From Pontiella desulfatans (lineage in GTDB: Bacteria; Verrucomicrobiota; Kiritimatiellia; Kiritimatiellales; Pontiellaceae), in NCBI RefSeq assembly GCF_900890425.1, contig NZ_CAAHFG010000004.1:304798-368797 (forward strand): a stretch of DNA of 64,000 nt, written 5' to 3'. The number at the start of each line of letters is the position of its first letter. Positions within the stretch are counted from its first letter, which is position 1. The translations under genes and the position numbers were made by a program. Positions 46,054 to 53,729 of this stretch are shown piece by piece. The notes beneath the pieces were generated by a model. That model saw only the letters and a list, made by a program, of their open reading frames with translations, did no database searches and was not told where the DNA came from.

Positions 46054-46973
46054 TAAGCCGCCTTCCTTTCGGCCACCATGCCGTCTGCAACCGGTTGAGC
46101 TGCCATAGCCTTTTCCTCGAGATTGCCAAGGACATAGTCATAGGCTTTCTGTGCCTGACTACCGGCGGTGATCAGCATGGATGGATCGGCTTTCAACCGA
46201 GCCAGCCAGCCCTTCAGGTAGGCAGTGGAGTTCTCTTCGGTCTTCGGCAGAATGCCGCAGTGGCCACAGAGGAACGCCGCGCCGAGTTCGGCAACAAGCT
46301 CTTCCTTGGCATACGGATCACTGCCGAACCGATTGGGCTCCATGATGGCCTTGCGGGCCAATCGCTTCGCAGAGCCGGTCGCATGAACACATTCGTGCAG
46401 GAGAGCTGAAAAATAGCTTTCTCCACTAACGAATGTTTCCGGTGACGGCATACTGACCGTATCGGTCGGCGGGCAGTACGATGCCGCCTGCCTCCGGCCA
46501 TGTACAATGTGCGGAGGACACGGCATATTCGCGACCACCGCTTCCACCTCGGAAATCGGCGTATGTACCCGCTTCGGCACTTCCACTTCAGGTACCTTGC
46601 CGTCGAGCCCTTCGCACTGCTCCGCTGCATTCCAAACCTTGTAATACCTCAACATTGCGAATGACCGTTTACCGTCATCAGCCGTGTCATCGTCCTTCTC
46701 AATAATCTTGAAGAATGTGACAACATTGCCTTTTTCATGCTTACGGATCCGACCACCGAGTGCGTTGACCTGCTTCAGCGACAAAAACCAAGGTGAGCTG
46801 AACCCCATCATGTGCAACAGGAACACGTTCACGCCCCGGTAGTTTTTCTTACTCACCAGGTTCCGTGGCATCGTCGATACCGATGTCCACGGCTTCTTCC
46901 AGGGCAACTCGCCCGTTTCATTGATGCGGTCGATCAAACGCTGCACGACCATTTCGTTAATCTTAGCGCTCAT
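46053..46973 (-). CDS. ArdC-type antirestriction protein (ssDNA-binding domain plus zincin)
   Basis: A 306-residue protein from ATG 46973, which has AAAGGAGG directly upstream; an ATG 15 bases earlier lacks a ribosome binding site. The N-terminal 120 residues match the ArdC/DUF1738 domain (QRLIDRINETGELPWKKPW, NYRGVNVFLL, FLSLKQVNALGG, HEKGNVVTFFK). The second half is a zinc metallopeptidase-like domain with ALLHECVHATGSAKR, the HExxH motif, near residue 185, followed by KEELVAELGAAFLCG. ArdC proteins of conjugative plasmids bind single-stranded DNA and shield incoming DNA from restriction. This is the best functional pointer that the surrounding genes form a mobile element. Related proteins also occur in phages. 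Confidence 0.88.
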   Translation of the reverse strand: MSAKINEMVVQRLIDRINETGELPWKKPWTSVSTMPRNLVSKKNYRGVNVFLLHMMGFSSPWFLSLKQVNALGGRIRKHEKGNVVTFFKIIEKDDDTADDGKRSFAMLRYYKVWNAAEQCEGLDGKVPEVEVPKRVHTPISEVEAVVANMPCPPHIVHGRRQAASYCPPTDTVSMPSPETFVSGESYFSALLHECVHATGSAKRLARKAIMEPNRFGSDPYAKEELVAELGAAFLCGHCGILPKTEENSTAYLKGWLARLKADPSMLITAGSQAQKAYDYVLGNLEEKAMAAQPVADGMVAERKAA

Positions 46974-47005
46974 GGCGCCTCCTTTCATTGGTTGTTAAAA
47001 TTAAA

Positions 47006-47036
47006 GGCGGCCATCCCTCCATCGGGGATGGCCGCC
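47006..47036 (-). terminator. Strong hairpin upstream of the ArdC gene
   Basis: GGCGGCCATCCC pairs perfectly with GGGATGGCCGCC (12 pairs, loop of seven) and on the minus strand is followed by TTTAATTTT. It lies 33 bases before the ArdC start and may end transcripts from the RadC-type gene or attenuate ArdC expression. A second, weaker hairpin lies at 47085-47108. Confidence 0.6.
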
Positions 47037-47124
47037 GGCTTCCTCATGTCTCCCAGGGGTAGTCACGCTTGGCGGAATAAGGGTGAGGCCGCCCCTGGGG
47101 ACGGCCTCGTGTCCTGTACTAAAC

Positions 47125-47142
47125 TTTGGAACGCGTTCCAAA
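47125..47142. promoter_or_regulatory. 18-base perfect palindrome, probable operator
   Basis: TTTGGAACGCGTTCCAAA is an exact inverted repeat with central CG, in the spacer between the RadC-type gene and ArdC. Form and position suit a repressor site for the ArdC transcript. It does not match the LacI sites of the carbohydrate locus. Confidence 0.5.
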
Positions 47143-47179
47143 AGTCTGCCTTGCTTAGAACAAGTCTCGACATAATAAC

Positions 47180-47608
47180 CTAGAACTTTACGAGACCTGC
47201 TTCACGCAGGGACAGCGCGGTCTCGCCTAGGATCACATGATCCAAAACTTTGATCCCCATAATCTCCCCGGCACTCACCAGCTGCCTGGTAATCTTGATG
47301 TCCTCGGCGCTCGGAGCTGGATCTCCAGACGGGTGGTTGTGGACCAGGATCACGGACGCCGCGCTGCACATTAGCAGACATCGGAACACCTCTCTTGGAT
47401 GTACGAGTGCAGAGGTCAATGTGCCCAGCGAAACGATATGCTTCTCAATGAGCCGCTGCTTCGCGTTGATGGCCAAAAGGCAGAAGCATTCCTGGGCAGC
47501 GCTCTTCAGTTCCCCCAGGCAATTCTCCACATGTTCCGGTGATGTAATCAGCGTACCGTCTATCTCCGATTCACGAACCATCAGTTCAGTTTCCAGTCGT
47601 AGGACCAT
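47180..47608 (-). CDS. radC: RadC-type JAB domain protein (short, mobile-element form)
   Basis: A 142-residue protein consisting of the JAB/MPN domain of the RadC family, without the N-terminal helix-hairpin-helix part of chromosomal RadC (about 220 residues). Visible are LLAINAKQRLIEKHIVSLGT, REVFRCLLMCSAASVILVHNHPSGDPAPSAED with the metal-binding HNHPSGD...D signature near residue 95, and GIKVLDHVILGE. Short RadC forms are typical of plasmids, integrative elements and prophages, where the role is unknown despite the old repair name. Single gene flanked by non-coding regions on both sides, co-directional with the rest of the element. Confidence 0.9.
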   Translation of the reverse strand: MVLRLETELMVRESEIDGTLITSPEHVENCLGELKSAAQECFCLLAINAKQRLIEKHIVSLGTLTSALVHPREVFRCLLMCSAASVILVHNHPSGDPAPSAEDIKITRQLVSAGEIMGIKVLDHVILGETALSLREAGLVKF

Positions 47609-48002
47609 CTTATTTTTCTCCTTATGTTATGTTTATGAAATCGATGCGTAGAAACCGTGATCGGTGAATGGAGCCAAGGTTTTGGCATATTGGAATTTTT
47701 GAGCAGCTGACGTTTTTATCAACGCACCAATTCCTAGGCGGGTTCCGGGAGGGCTAAACCAACCGTTTTCGAGGAAACTCGCGTTTACCCCCATGTTCAC
47801 TGGTGAATCTTCGGGTCAAACACGGTGATCCCGGAACATTTCGGAGGCCGATGAGAAGAAAAACGGATGACAAACGCCGAAAACGCCTGTCATCCGTGAC
47901 AAATAAAACCCACTCAGCCCCGAAAAATGCACGAAATCGCATGCCGGAAACCGCGATTTCGAAGGTTTTGTGTAAGTGGTCCAGAAGGTTTTGGCATTTT
48001 GC
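47609..48002. other. Non-coding region with diverged direct repeats and a hairpin
   Basis: No supported gene. Two related blocks are present: 47638-47689 (GAAATCGATGCG, AGAAACCGTGAT, then AAGGTTTTGGCAT) and 47933-47997 (GAAATCGCATGC, GGAAACCGCGAT, then AAGGTTTTGGCAT). Between them lies a hairpin, ACGGATGACA / TGTCATCCGT at 47863-47897. The arrangement could be a replication or transfer origin of the element, or paired 5' and 3' regions from a duplication. Confidence 0.45.
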
Positions 48003-48830
48003 CTACGCGGCCATGACCGCCGGTTCTTCCGCAGACCTGCACCACTCCGCACACGCTCCGGCATAGGGGCATCCACTGCACCCAAACGAATCCAGATTCG
48101 CGTAATGCAATCCATGCTCCACTATGGCATCCGCTTTAGCCACCAGCTTCGACAACAGGTTCCAATCTCCGGTGCCTCTCATCGTACTGTGCTGTTCGAA
48201 TACAGGTCGGACATTTTTAACGGCCACGTCAAAACGGACACCAACGTTCTCCCCGTGCTTCATGCTATAGGCATAGGAGTAGGCCGTGGCCTGCAGGGAT
48301 TTTCCTGCCCGGTTCTTGGCCCAACGGGTCGCACTCGTCTTCCAGTCAACCACCACCGGAGCGCCATCCTTACCACGTATTACCAAGTCGAATTCCCCTA
48401 CTAGAGGCTTGGACATGAAACGGCCATTATACCTCACGGGTACCGCGAACACCTCGCTGATGCTAATGACCTCCTCATCGGGATCAACGTGGTCATACGC
48501 GAGCCTCACGAGCTTCCTGCCCTGCTCCTCTATGCCATCGGCATCCAGTTTGCCATACCGGACATTCTCCTTACCCACCGTACTGCGCCAGTCACTGGTA
48601 AAGAGCTCGGCCACGTCATCTACCGACAACGGCGAACCTTTCATTATACCGTTATACATCGTCGTCAACACCCTATGATAACAGCTTCCATACGCAAGGC
48701 TGACCGGAGTATGGCTGGGTTTCAGTTTATCCACCTTCTGGAATTTCCAGGCCAACGAACAGATAAACAACAAGGACTGCAAACTGCTGTAGCTCCAATG
48801 CGGGCGTTTTCTTAACTCTTCCAACTTCAT
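48003..48830 (-). CDS. PD-(D/E)XK nuclease with Cys-rich end, Cas4/RecB-like
   Basis: A 275-residue nuclease of the RecB/Cas4 group. The nuclease core shows GEFDLVI near residue 140, VVDWKTS near 158 (the D-x-K of the active site) and the QATAYSYAY helix near 178. Cysteines that could hold an iron-sulfur cluster are C29 and the C-terminal group CSGCPYAGACAEWC near 250-263, the layout seen in Cas4 and AddB. In phages and plasmids such proteins act as exonucleases in recombination or DNA end processing. There is no CRISPR array or other cas gene in the window, so an adaptation role is not supported. Starts just after a hairpin with GGAG before the ATG. Confidence 0.85.
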   Translation of the reverse strand: MKLEELRKRPHWSYSSLQSLLFICSLAWKFQKVDKLKPSHTPVSLAYGSCYHRVLTTMYNGIMKGSPLSVDDVAELFTSDWRSTVGKENVRYGKLDADGIEEQGRKLVRLAYDHVDPDEEVISISEVFAVPVRYNGRFMSKPLVGEFDLVIRGKDGAPVVVDWKTSATRWAKNRAGKSLQATAYSYAYSMKHGENVGVRFDVAVKNVRPVFEQHSTMRGTGDWNLLSKLVAKADAIVEHGLHYANLDSFGCSGCPYAGACAEWCRSAEEPAVMAA

Positions 48831-48848
48831 TTGTTTTCTCCATATACA

Positions 48849-48887
48849 TAACAGCCCCGCCGTCCACTGGGGACAACGGGGCTGTTA
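48849..48887 (-). terminator. Perfect 11-bp hairpin between element genes
   Basis: TAACAGCCCCG pairs with CGGGGCTGTTA over a 17-base loop. It lies between the stop of the 140-residue gene and the ribosome binding site of the nuclease gene. There is no clear T run, so it may be an RNA processing or attenuation element rather than a true terminator. Confidence 0.5.
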
Positions 48888-48902
48888 CAGTCATGTTATT
48901 AA

Positions 48903-49325
48903 CTACGCCGCCTTCTGCTGCTGCATGTGATCAATCATTTTACTGCATGAAACTCTATCCAGCATGTAAATTGAATCGACCCCGAACCGCTGCTGCACCT
49001 CGGCATTCAGCTGCGCCAGCGTCACATTCCGCGCGGTTGCCAAATCGAGCAGGTAGGCGGTCTGCTTTTGACTGGCTGGCCCTTCAGGCGCACGCTGACG
49101 CCTTTGCTGCCCCTGCCGTTGCGGGAGCCGCGTTACTTTTCCGGATATCTGCTCGTCAATGGCCTGCTCCAACCGTGCATATGTCTGATGAATTTCAGAC
49201 TTTAACTGCTCCGCATTCAGGTCACTCGGCAATTCTTTTTCCAACGATGCATGATAGCTTTTACTGGAGAACTCACGATCTCCAGGCTCCTTGCGCCCTA
49301 CCGACGCCGTCAATCTCGTAGGCAT
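48903..49325 (-). CDS. Unrecognised element protein, basic middle region
   Basis: A 140-residue protein starting at ATG 49325, seven bases after GGAGG. The N-terminal half is charged and helical (LPSDLNAEQLKSEIHQTYAR), the middle is Gln/Arg-rich (LPQRQGQQRRQRAP) and probably unstructured, and the C-terminal 60 residues (ASQKQTAYLLDLATARNVTL ... VSCSKMIDHMQ) form a small helical domain. This last part resembles helical tails found in phage DNA-metabolism proteins, but I cannot name a family. The gene lies next to the Cas4-like nuclease and may assist it. Its upstream region carries a terminator-like hairpin and, 130 bases away, the IS630 insertion that separates it from the rest of the element. 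Confidence 0.65.
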   Translation of the reverse strand: MPTRLTASVGRKEPGDREFSSKSYHASLEKELPSDLNAEQLKSEIHQTYARLEQAIDEQISGKVTRLPQRQGQQRRQRAPEGPASQKQTAYLLDLATARNVTLAQLNAEVQQRFGVDSIYMLDRVSCSKMIDHMQQQKAA

Positions 49326-49350
49326 GATATTACCTCCATGGTTAATTACG

Positions 49351-49384
49351 AAAAAGGGCTGCTGGCACCAATGCCGAACAGCCC
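49351..49384 (-). terminator. Terminator-like hairpin with T run upstream of the 140-residue gene
   Basis: GGGCTG (49356-49361) pairs with CAGCCC (49379-49384), and an inner TGGCA / TGCC stem extends it; on the minus strand TTTTT follows. It lies 26 bases before the start codon, so it would cut off read-through from the gene upstream or act as an attenuator. Confidence 0.6.
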
Positions 49385-49453
49385 ACTCACTGAGATTCTG
49401 TGTGCAGAACCTCTCTATATTATTTTTCCCGTTTTGCTCTCCAATTTAACCTA

Positions 49454-50453
49454 GAGCAATTTAATTTAAACTGTAGCCGCATGAGGCAAACCAACCTTGA
49501 GCATCCGCCGCACTAACGCACCCTAAGGCAGCGCCGATCGCATCAAACAGAGATTCCAGGGAGCGCGCTTTTTCCCCGCGAAGCAATTGCTTTACTTTGC
49601 TCCACATCTTTTCGATGGGATTGAGATCAGGACTGTAGGGCGGAAGGAACCAAACCTCTGCCCCAGCTTCTTCGATCAACTGTAACGAAGCCTTGTCCTT
49701 ATGAGCCGAGAGGTTATCAAGCACAACGATATCGCCCACTCGAAGAGTCGGAGCTAGAACCTGTTCGACATAGGCACGGAATACATCGCCGCTTGTGGCG
49801 GCATCAATCGCCATGCAGGCTGTTTCTCCGTTGAAACGAATGGAGGAGATCATGGTGGTGGTACACCAATGGCCATGCGGGGCGTGATCGTAAGCCCGCT
49901 CATTTTTCGGCGAGCGTCCGTACAGCCGAGTCATATTGGTCTTGGCTCCAGCCTCATCAATAAAGACCAACCGAGCAATGTCAAGTTGCCCTTGCATGGC
50001 CATCCACTCAGCCCGTGCGAGTTTCACGTCTTCGCGCCCTTGCTCGCTGGCGTGAAGCGTTTTTTTTAAAGCTCATCCCCATGTCCTTGAGTACATAGTG
50101 AATGGCAGGCAGCGTGCAATCGAGCTCCAGTTGCTCTCGGATCTCCCACAACGTGATATCAGGTTGCCGATCAATCAGCGTTTTCATCTGCTTCCGGTGC
50201 TCTTGGGTGAAGTAGGGTTTTCTTCCTGAATGGCTGTGAAGCGGGGCGATATCGCCGGTTCGCTTCCGTTGCGAGAGGAGCTTCTTTACCATACCAAGCG
50301 ATACCTTGTATCGGTCAGCAATGTCCTGCCGGGTTCCTTCTCCGGCATCGTAGGTGGCCAGAATTCTCTGGCGTAGATCCAGTGATAGAGTGCTCATGCA
50401 AAGAACTCTACACAATGACTCATCTAATGGCTATAGAATTATTTAAAATGCTC
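49454..50453 (-). mobile_element. IS630-family insertion sequence, 1000 bp, flanked by TA
   Basis: Ends are GAGCAATTTAATTTAAACTG on the left and, inverted, GAGCATTTTAAATAATTCT on the right, and both are flanked by TA (49452-49453, 50454-50455), the target duplication of IS630/Tc1 elements. The transposase is coded in two frames. Removing the element and one TA would let the 118-residue gene at 50439 end in ...CLG and a stop. Confidence 0.88.
49461..50397 (-). CDS. IS630-family transposase, two frames joined at an A8 slippery run
   Basis: The first frame (ATG 50397) encodes the N-terminal helix-turn-helix (LDLRQRILATYDAGEGTRQD, RYKVSLGMVKKLL) and a second HTH. It runs into eight A (minus strand; 50060-50067) and leaves the family sequence. 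Shifting frame there gives KKTLHASEQGREDVKLARAEW, the expected continuation, followed by the DDE catalytic part: VFIDEAGAK, VVLDNLSAHK, and PPYSPDLNPIEKMWSKVK with the final Glu. IS630 elements often use programmed frameshifting at such a run, so the element may still be active; a simple inactivating slip is the alternative. Combined length about 310 residues. Confidence 0.85.
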
Positions 50454-50795
50454 TAGGCAGCCTGTTTTAGGCGTTATTCTGCCCGTTTTACGCGTTTTCG
50501 GGACGTAAATGCCGTCGATTCCCAGCTTTTTCTTCAGATCACAGGCGTCACCCTTCGCCAGAAAGCCGGTGTCAACAGCGTCATCAATCACCCGTACGCC
50601 CGAGCGCCCGAGGAAACGATCCAGGTGGTGGCTCCAAGCTGTATTACGCGGAGTAGGCATACACCCCTGCCTCCTATGGCATAATCGTGGCGGCAACAAC
50701 TTCATGTGGAACAACCGTGCCTCCACCCACCCGTCTTTGGCATCGGTTATTTCGCCGCCGCACGTCTCGCATATCCATGTCTGTTTCTTCTTCAT
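50439..50795 (-). CDS. Small zinc-finger-like element protein, C terminus altered by IS630
   Basis: A 118-residue protein whose start carries ICETCGGEI, one half of a probable zinc site; C39 and C45 (LCHRRQGC) may supply the other half. The second part contains HHLDRFLGRSGVRVIDDAV and KKKLGIDGIYVPKTRKTGRI. The last residues (EHFK) are coded by the IS630 end; before insertion it would have ended CLG-stop, so the protein is practically intact. It resembles small phage proteins with a Cys2 finger, but I cannot name a family. It lies between the winged-helix gene and the IS. Confidence 0.55.
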   Translation of the reverse strand: MKKKQTWICETCGGEITDAKDGWVEARLFHMKLLPPRLCHRRQGCMPTPRNTAWSHHLDRFLGRSGVRVIDDAVDTGFLAKGDACDLKKKLGIDGIYVPKTRKTGRITPKTGCLEHFK

Positions 50796-50840
50796 TCGTC
50801 TTCTCTACTTTCTATGTAATCTGTTTTCGGCTGCACGGAT

Positions 50841-51245
50841 CTATCCGGCAGCGTTAATGACAATCTCTTTTCTTTGACCGCTCTTTAACCGGACGGTGAT
50901 AAGGCCGCTGGCTTCAAGCCTGTCCAACGACCGCTTCGCAGTCAGCTCCGTGCCCACCCCGTGCTCTGAAAGACGCCTGTGGCTGATCTGGAAGGATTCC
51001 CCGCGGTTAAGGCCATGGTGGTGCCACAGGATCATCCCCGTATGCAGGCATTTTCCTCCCAGTGCCCCTGCCGCGGTCACCCACGACAACGGCAGAGGTC
51101 CTTTGATGAAGAGTTCGTTATCCGTCTTCGGGGCGTCCGCCACGTTACCGACATCACCGCCGCCGACAGCGGTATCGACATCGTTACCGGCACCGGTATC
51201 AACCACGTCATCTAAAGCAAATTTATCTCTCAGGCCTTCCATCAC
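50841..51245 (-). CDS. Winged-helix DNA-binding protein, probable element regulator
   Basis: A protein of about 134 residues starting at GTG 51245 or ATG 51242. The first 40 residues are Asp/Val/Gly-rich and probably unstructured. The rest is a winged helix: LPLSWVTAAGALGGKCLHTGM, SFQISHRRLSEHGVGTELTA, KRSLDRLEASGLITVRLKSGQRKEI, a standard helix-turn-helix followed by a beta wing. The tandem 22-base palindromes at 51285-51329 lie directly upstream with a TATAAT box (minus strand, 51269-51274), so it may repress itself. It could also be a replication initiation factor, since it neighbours the DNA polymerase gene. Confidence 0.7.
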   Translation of the reverse strand: MMEGLRDKFALDDVVDTGAGNDVDTAVGGGDVGNVADAPKTDNELFIKGPLPLSWVTAAGALGGKCLHTGMILWHHHGLNRGESFQISHRRLSEHGVGTELTAKRSLDRLEASGLITVRLKSGQRKEIVINAAG

Positions 51246-51284
51246 ACTCTCTACTATCTAATAGATATATTATAAGATTGGGCG

Positions 51285-51329
51285 GGGGTATCAGAATTGA
51301 TAGGGGTCCCCTATCAGATCTGATAGGGG
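51285..51329. promoter_or_regulatory. Two tandem 22-base palindromic operator sites
   Basis: Site 2 (51308-51329) is a perfect palindrome with half CCCCTATCAGA; site 1 (51285-51306) has the same inner TATCAGA..TTGATA arms but GGGG on both sides. One base separates them, so their centres are 23 bases apart. They overlap the stop codon of the polymerase gene and the expected -35 region of the winged-helix gene, whose -10 box TATAAT follows at 51274-51269 on the minus strand. Confidence 0.75.
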
Positions 51330-53041
51330 TCGAGGCTCCGGTTGATGACGTCCCACACCCACTCGCCACCAAAATCAAATCGGTCTGGGTACCGCACGAT
51401 CTCGGCGTCGCTGCGCAGCTTGAATCCACCGAGTACAGCGGCGGATGCCTTCGTCATACACGACTGCATACAAGCCACGTCGCTATCAACGCTATCGGCA
51501 TCGGCCTCGATAAGGAATGCATCATGCACGGGCGCACAGATACCGATACCGGCCTCTGTCGCCAGCACCGCCGCCATCCTCATCATCTCCGCGCCGTTAC
51601 CCTGCATGGGGAAATTGGCGAGGGAACGGGGGTTGGCATCGGCCGGTACCGCACGCTGCCAGTCAAATACCGTCCGCAAACGCCCTGTGAGTATCGCCGA
51701 GTTCACAACGCGCTCCTGCCACTGCCAGAACCGGGAAAAGGCCGCACGGTGCTGTTTAAGCAAGTTACGGGCTTCGAGCCGACTGCATGCCAACCGCGCA
51801 GCCAAACCGGCCTCGCCCATGGAGTACTGCACACCAAGAACAACGGTCTTATAGATGTCGCGTTCAGCACCATGCGTCTCCCGAGTTGCCGACGGCGACA
51901 CAGCTCCCACAAGCTTGGCAAAACCCAAATAGGGATCGCCACTGTCATAGGCCGTCATCATCGCCTTATCCCCGGACAGAGCCGCCGCAATGCCGAATTC
52001 CTGCTGATCCCAATCGATATAGGCCAGGGCCTTACCGGGTTCAGGACGGATAACAGACCTCAGCCACTTTGATTGCCCGAAGATAAACTTTGAGGACGAT
52101 GGTTGGTTACGACCTGTAACCGACGCGAATGGCGAGAGTATGCAGCGGTTACGGCCATCGGGGCCTACAGCGAGTTTGTTATTTCTCAGTTGAATCAGGG
52201 TACGGCGCAATGTGCGTACGACATCGACGTCCGGGTGAACCTTAGCCATATCGCGGAAAACACCATCGTTTAGTGCCAGCGCACCGGATTCCAGGCGCGG
52301 CCAGTCGATGCCCCTTACACGAACCCACTCAGTGAACAACCGGGTATTGAAGCAGTCATCAATAAAAAAGCGGCATCCCAACCGCTGTTCAGCCTCGGTT
52401 ATCAACGCCGTTACGATTTCCGAACGGTGTTCTGAAATGTAATCCAGTTTTTCGACATCGACGGGAATGCCCCGGCGCTCCATGGCCGCAATGGACTTGG
52501 TGTATTCACCGCGCCACCGACAGTACGGATCTGTCAGGCTATCGCACAAAACCTCCCAAAGCCGGGCAGCTGCGCTAACATCACTCTCGCAGTATTCGAG
52601 TATACGTTTACGCTGGTCACCGGTGTAGATACAGTTATCTATAATGAGTGAGCGGATCTCGTCTTTGTCATCGAGGCCCGTAACCGGCAAACCAAAATAT
52701 ATCAAGGCACCGACCAGGCCGTTGCCATGAGCAACTGGTACGCCGTTAGTGGCACAGCGGAATTCGACATGAAGATCGACAACATTGACCGGTAGCGGCC
52801 ATCCCAGCTCCAAAAAGCATGACATCTCGGCCGCCGCGTAATACGCGATGACCAACGACGAGCGGCCAGCAGCAAAAGGAGCACGGTCAAGTTTAAGGAG
52901 ATCATCACGCCACAGACGTATCACCCTCCCCGACCGCAGCTCCTTAGCCACCATGCATACCACGAAGGGCCGGTGCCCCGAAGGACACCGGTATTCAAAG
53001 TCGACCACCCAGATCTCGTCGTACGGGTCACACCACGCCAT
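51314..53041 (-). CDS. Family A DNA polymerase with 3'-5' exonuclease, phage/plasmid type
   Basis: A 575-residue replicative-type polymerase. The N-terminal 165 residues form a DEDDy exonuclease: WVVDFEYRC (motif I), VNVVDLHVEFR (motif II region) and EYCESDVSAAARLW (motif III, YxxxD). The polymerase part has motif A YIDWDQQEFG near 340, motif B RDIYKTVVLGVQYSMG near 395 and motif C PVHDAFLIEAD near 505; both metal-binding Asp are present. It is much shorter than bacterial Pol I (about 930) and lacks the 5' nuclease domain, as in phage enzymes. Its ATG overlaps the stop of the 228-residue gene (ATGA). A chromosomal repair role is unlikely; replication of the element is the natural reading. Confidence 0.92.
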   Translation of the reverse strand: MAWCDPYDEIWVVDFEYRCPSGHRPFVVCMVAKELRSGRVIRLWRDDLLKLDRAPFAAGRSSLVIAYYAAAEMSCFLELGWPLPVNVVDLHVEFRCATNGVPVAHGNGLVGALIYFGLPVTGLDDKDEIRSLIIDNCIYTGDQRKRILEYCESDVSAAARLWEVLCDSLTDPYCRWRGEYTKSIAAMERRGIPVDVEKLDYISEHRSEIVTALITEAEQRLGCRFFIDDCFNTRLFTEWVRVRGIDWPRLESGALALNDGVFRDMAKVHPDVDVVRTLRRTLIQLRNNKLAVGPDGRNRCILSPFASVTGRNQPSSSKFIFGQSKWLRSVIRPEPGKALAYIDWDQQEFGIAAALSGDKAMMTAYDSGDPYLGFAKLVGAVSPSATRETHGAERDIYKTVVLGVQYSMGEAGLAARLACSRLEARNLLKQHRAAFSRFWQWQERVVNSAILTGRLRTVFDWQRAVPADANPRSLANFPMQGNGAEMMRMAAVLATEAGIGICAPVHDAFLIEADADSVDSDVACMQSCMTKASAAVLGGFKLRSDAEIVRYPDRFDFGGEWVWDVINRSLDPYQI

Positions 53042-53715
53042 CAGAAATCTGCTCCCCTCAACTTTTTAAGGAATGGATGATCCTCGTTATCGATGGCGGA
53101 CGCCCGCAGCACATCATCGTACAACCCTGCGATATCGACATCCGACCAATCGGGGGCTTGTGGACGGGAAGCCGGTTCCTGCGCTTTGTACGCACCGATA
53201 CCCCGCACGGCTATGACACGAACCCATTTCCCCGCGTATTTACCGGCGATGACATGCGCGCTTTTATGCCAGGTGTTCCAGTTGCCGGTTTCATCCGGCA
53301 GCCCGACCGGCCACAGGCGCACACTGCCATCAACCAGCTTATAGGGCACCAGCACCATCTTCCGGCACTCATCAGCGAACTCATCCATCAGTTTAGGATG
53401 GAGAACGTAGTGCTCACCGGATTCGTCATCGGTCATGATGTAGCACGTCATACGCGCGCCGGAATCTGGGCAGGGGCTGACAAACTCCTGCTTCTTCGGC
53501 TTCGCGATCGACACGGTACACTGCACGGTTTCAGTGATGCCGGCAGCGCAATCCTGATCAAGTGCGTAATCCGCCATGCTGGCCGACAGCGGCACCGGAG
53601 CCGGTTCATCGGCCCCGACACTGAAGTCGGCGGAGGGGCCGACAACGGCCTCCTCCACCACGGTTACGTCACCGCCCGGCGACACCTGCGTATCATGGTC
53701 ATTTTGATTATCCAT
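53041..53715 (-). CDS. Unrecognised protein coupled to the DNA polymerase
   Basis: From ATG 53715 (GGAG six bases upstream) the product has 224 residues. The first 70 are acidic, rich in Asp, Val and Ala and probably disordered. A folded part of about 130 residues follows (VSIAKPKKQEFVSPCPDSGA, YVLHPKLMDEFADECRKMVL, LVDGSVRLWPVGLPDETGNW, WVRVIAVRGIGAY). The C terminus is acidic with LYDDVLRASAIDNEDHPFLK. The four-base overlap with the polymerase start shows that both are made together, and an acidic tail would suit a DNA mimic, a single-strand-binding-protein-like factor or a polymerase partner. No family is recognised. Confidence 0.7.
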   Translation of the reverse strand: MDNQNDHDTQVSPGGDVTVVEEAVVGPSADFSVGADEPAPVPLSASMADYALDQDCAAGITETVQCTVSIAKPKKQEFVSPCPDSGARMTCYIMTDDESGEHYVLHPKLMDEFADECRKMVLVPYKLVDGSVRLWPVGLPDETGNWNTWHKSAHVIAGKYAGKWVRVIAVRGIGAYKAQEPASRPQAPDWSDVDIAGLYDDVLRASAIDNEDHPFLKKLRGADF

Positions 53716-53729
53716 CATATTCTCCATGG

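Noticed and set aside
47754-47942. Short frame of 62 codons in the non-coding region after RadC
   Set aside because: No ribosome binding site, overlaps the paired repeats and hairpin, and has no coding character.
48003-48830. Possible CRISPR adaptation module
   Set aside because: Only the Cas4-like nuclease is present; no repeat-spacer array, cas1 or cas2 can be seen.
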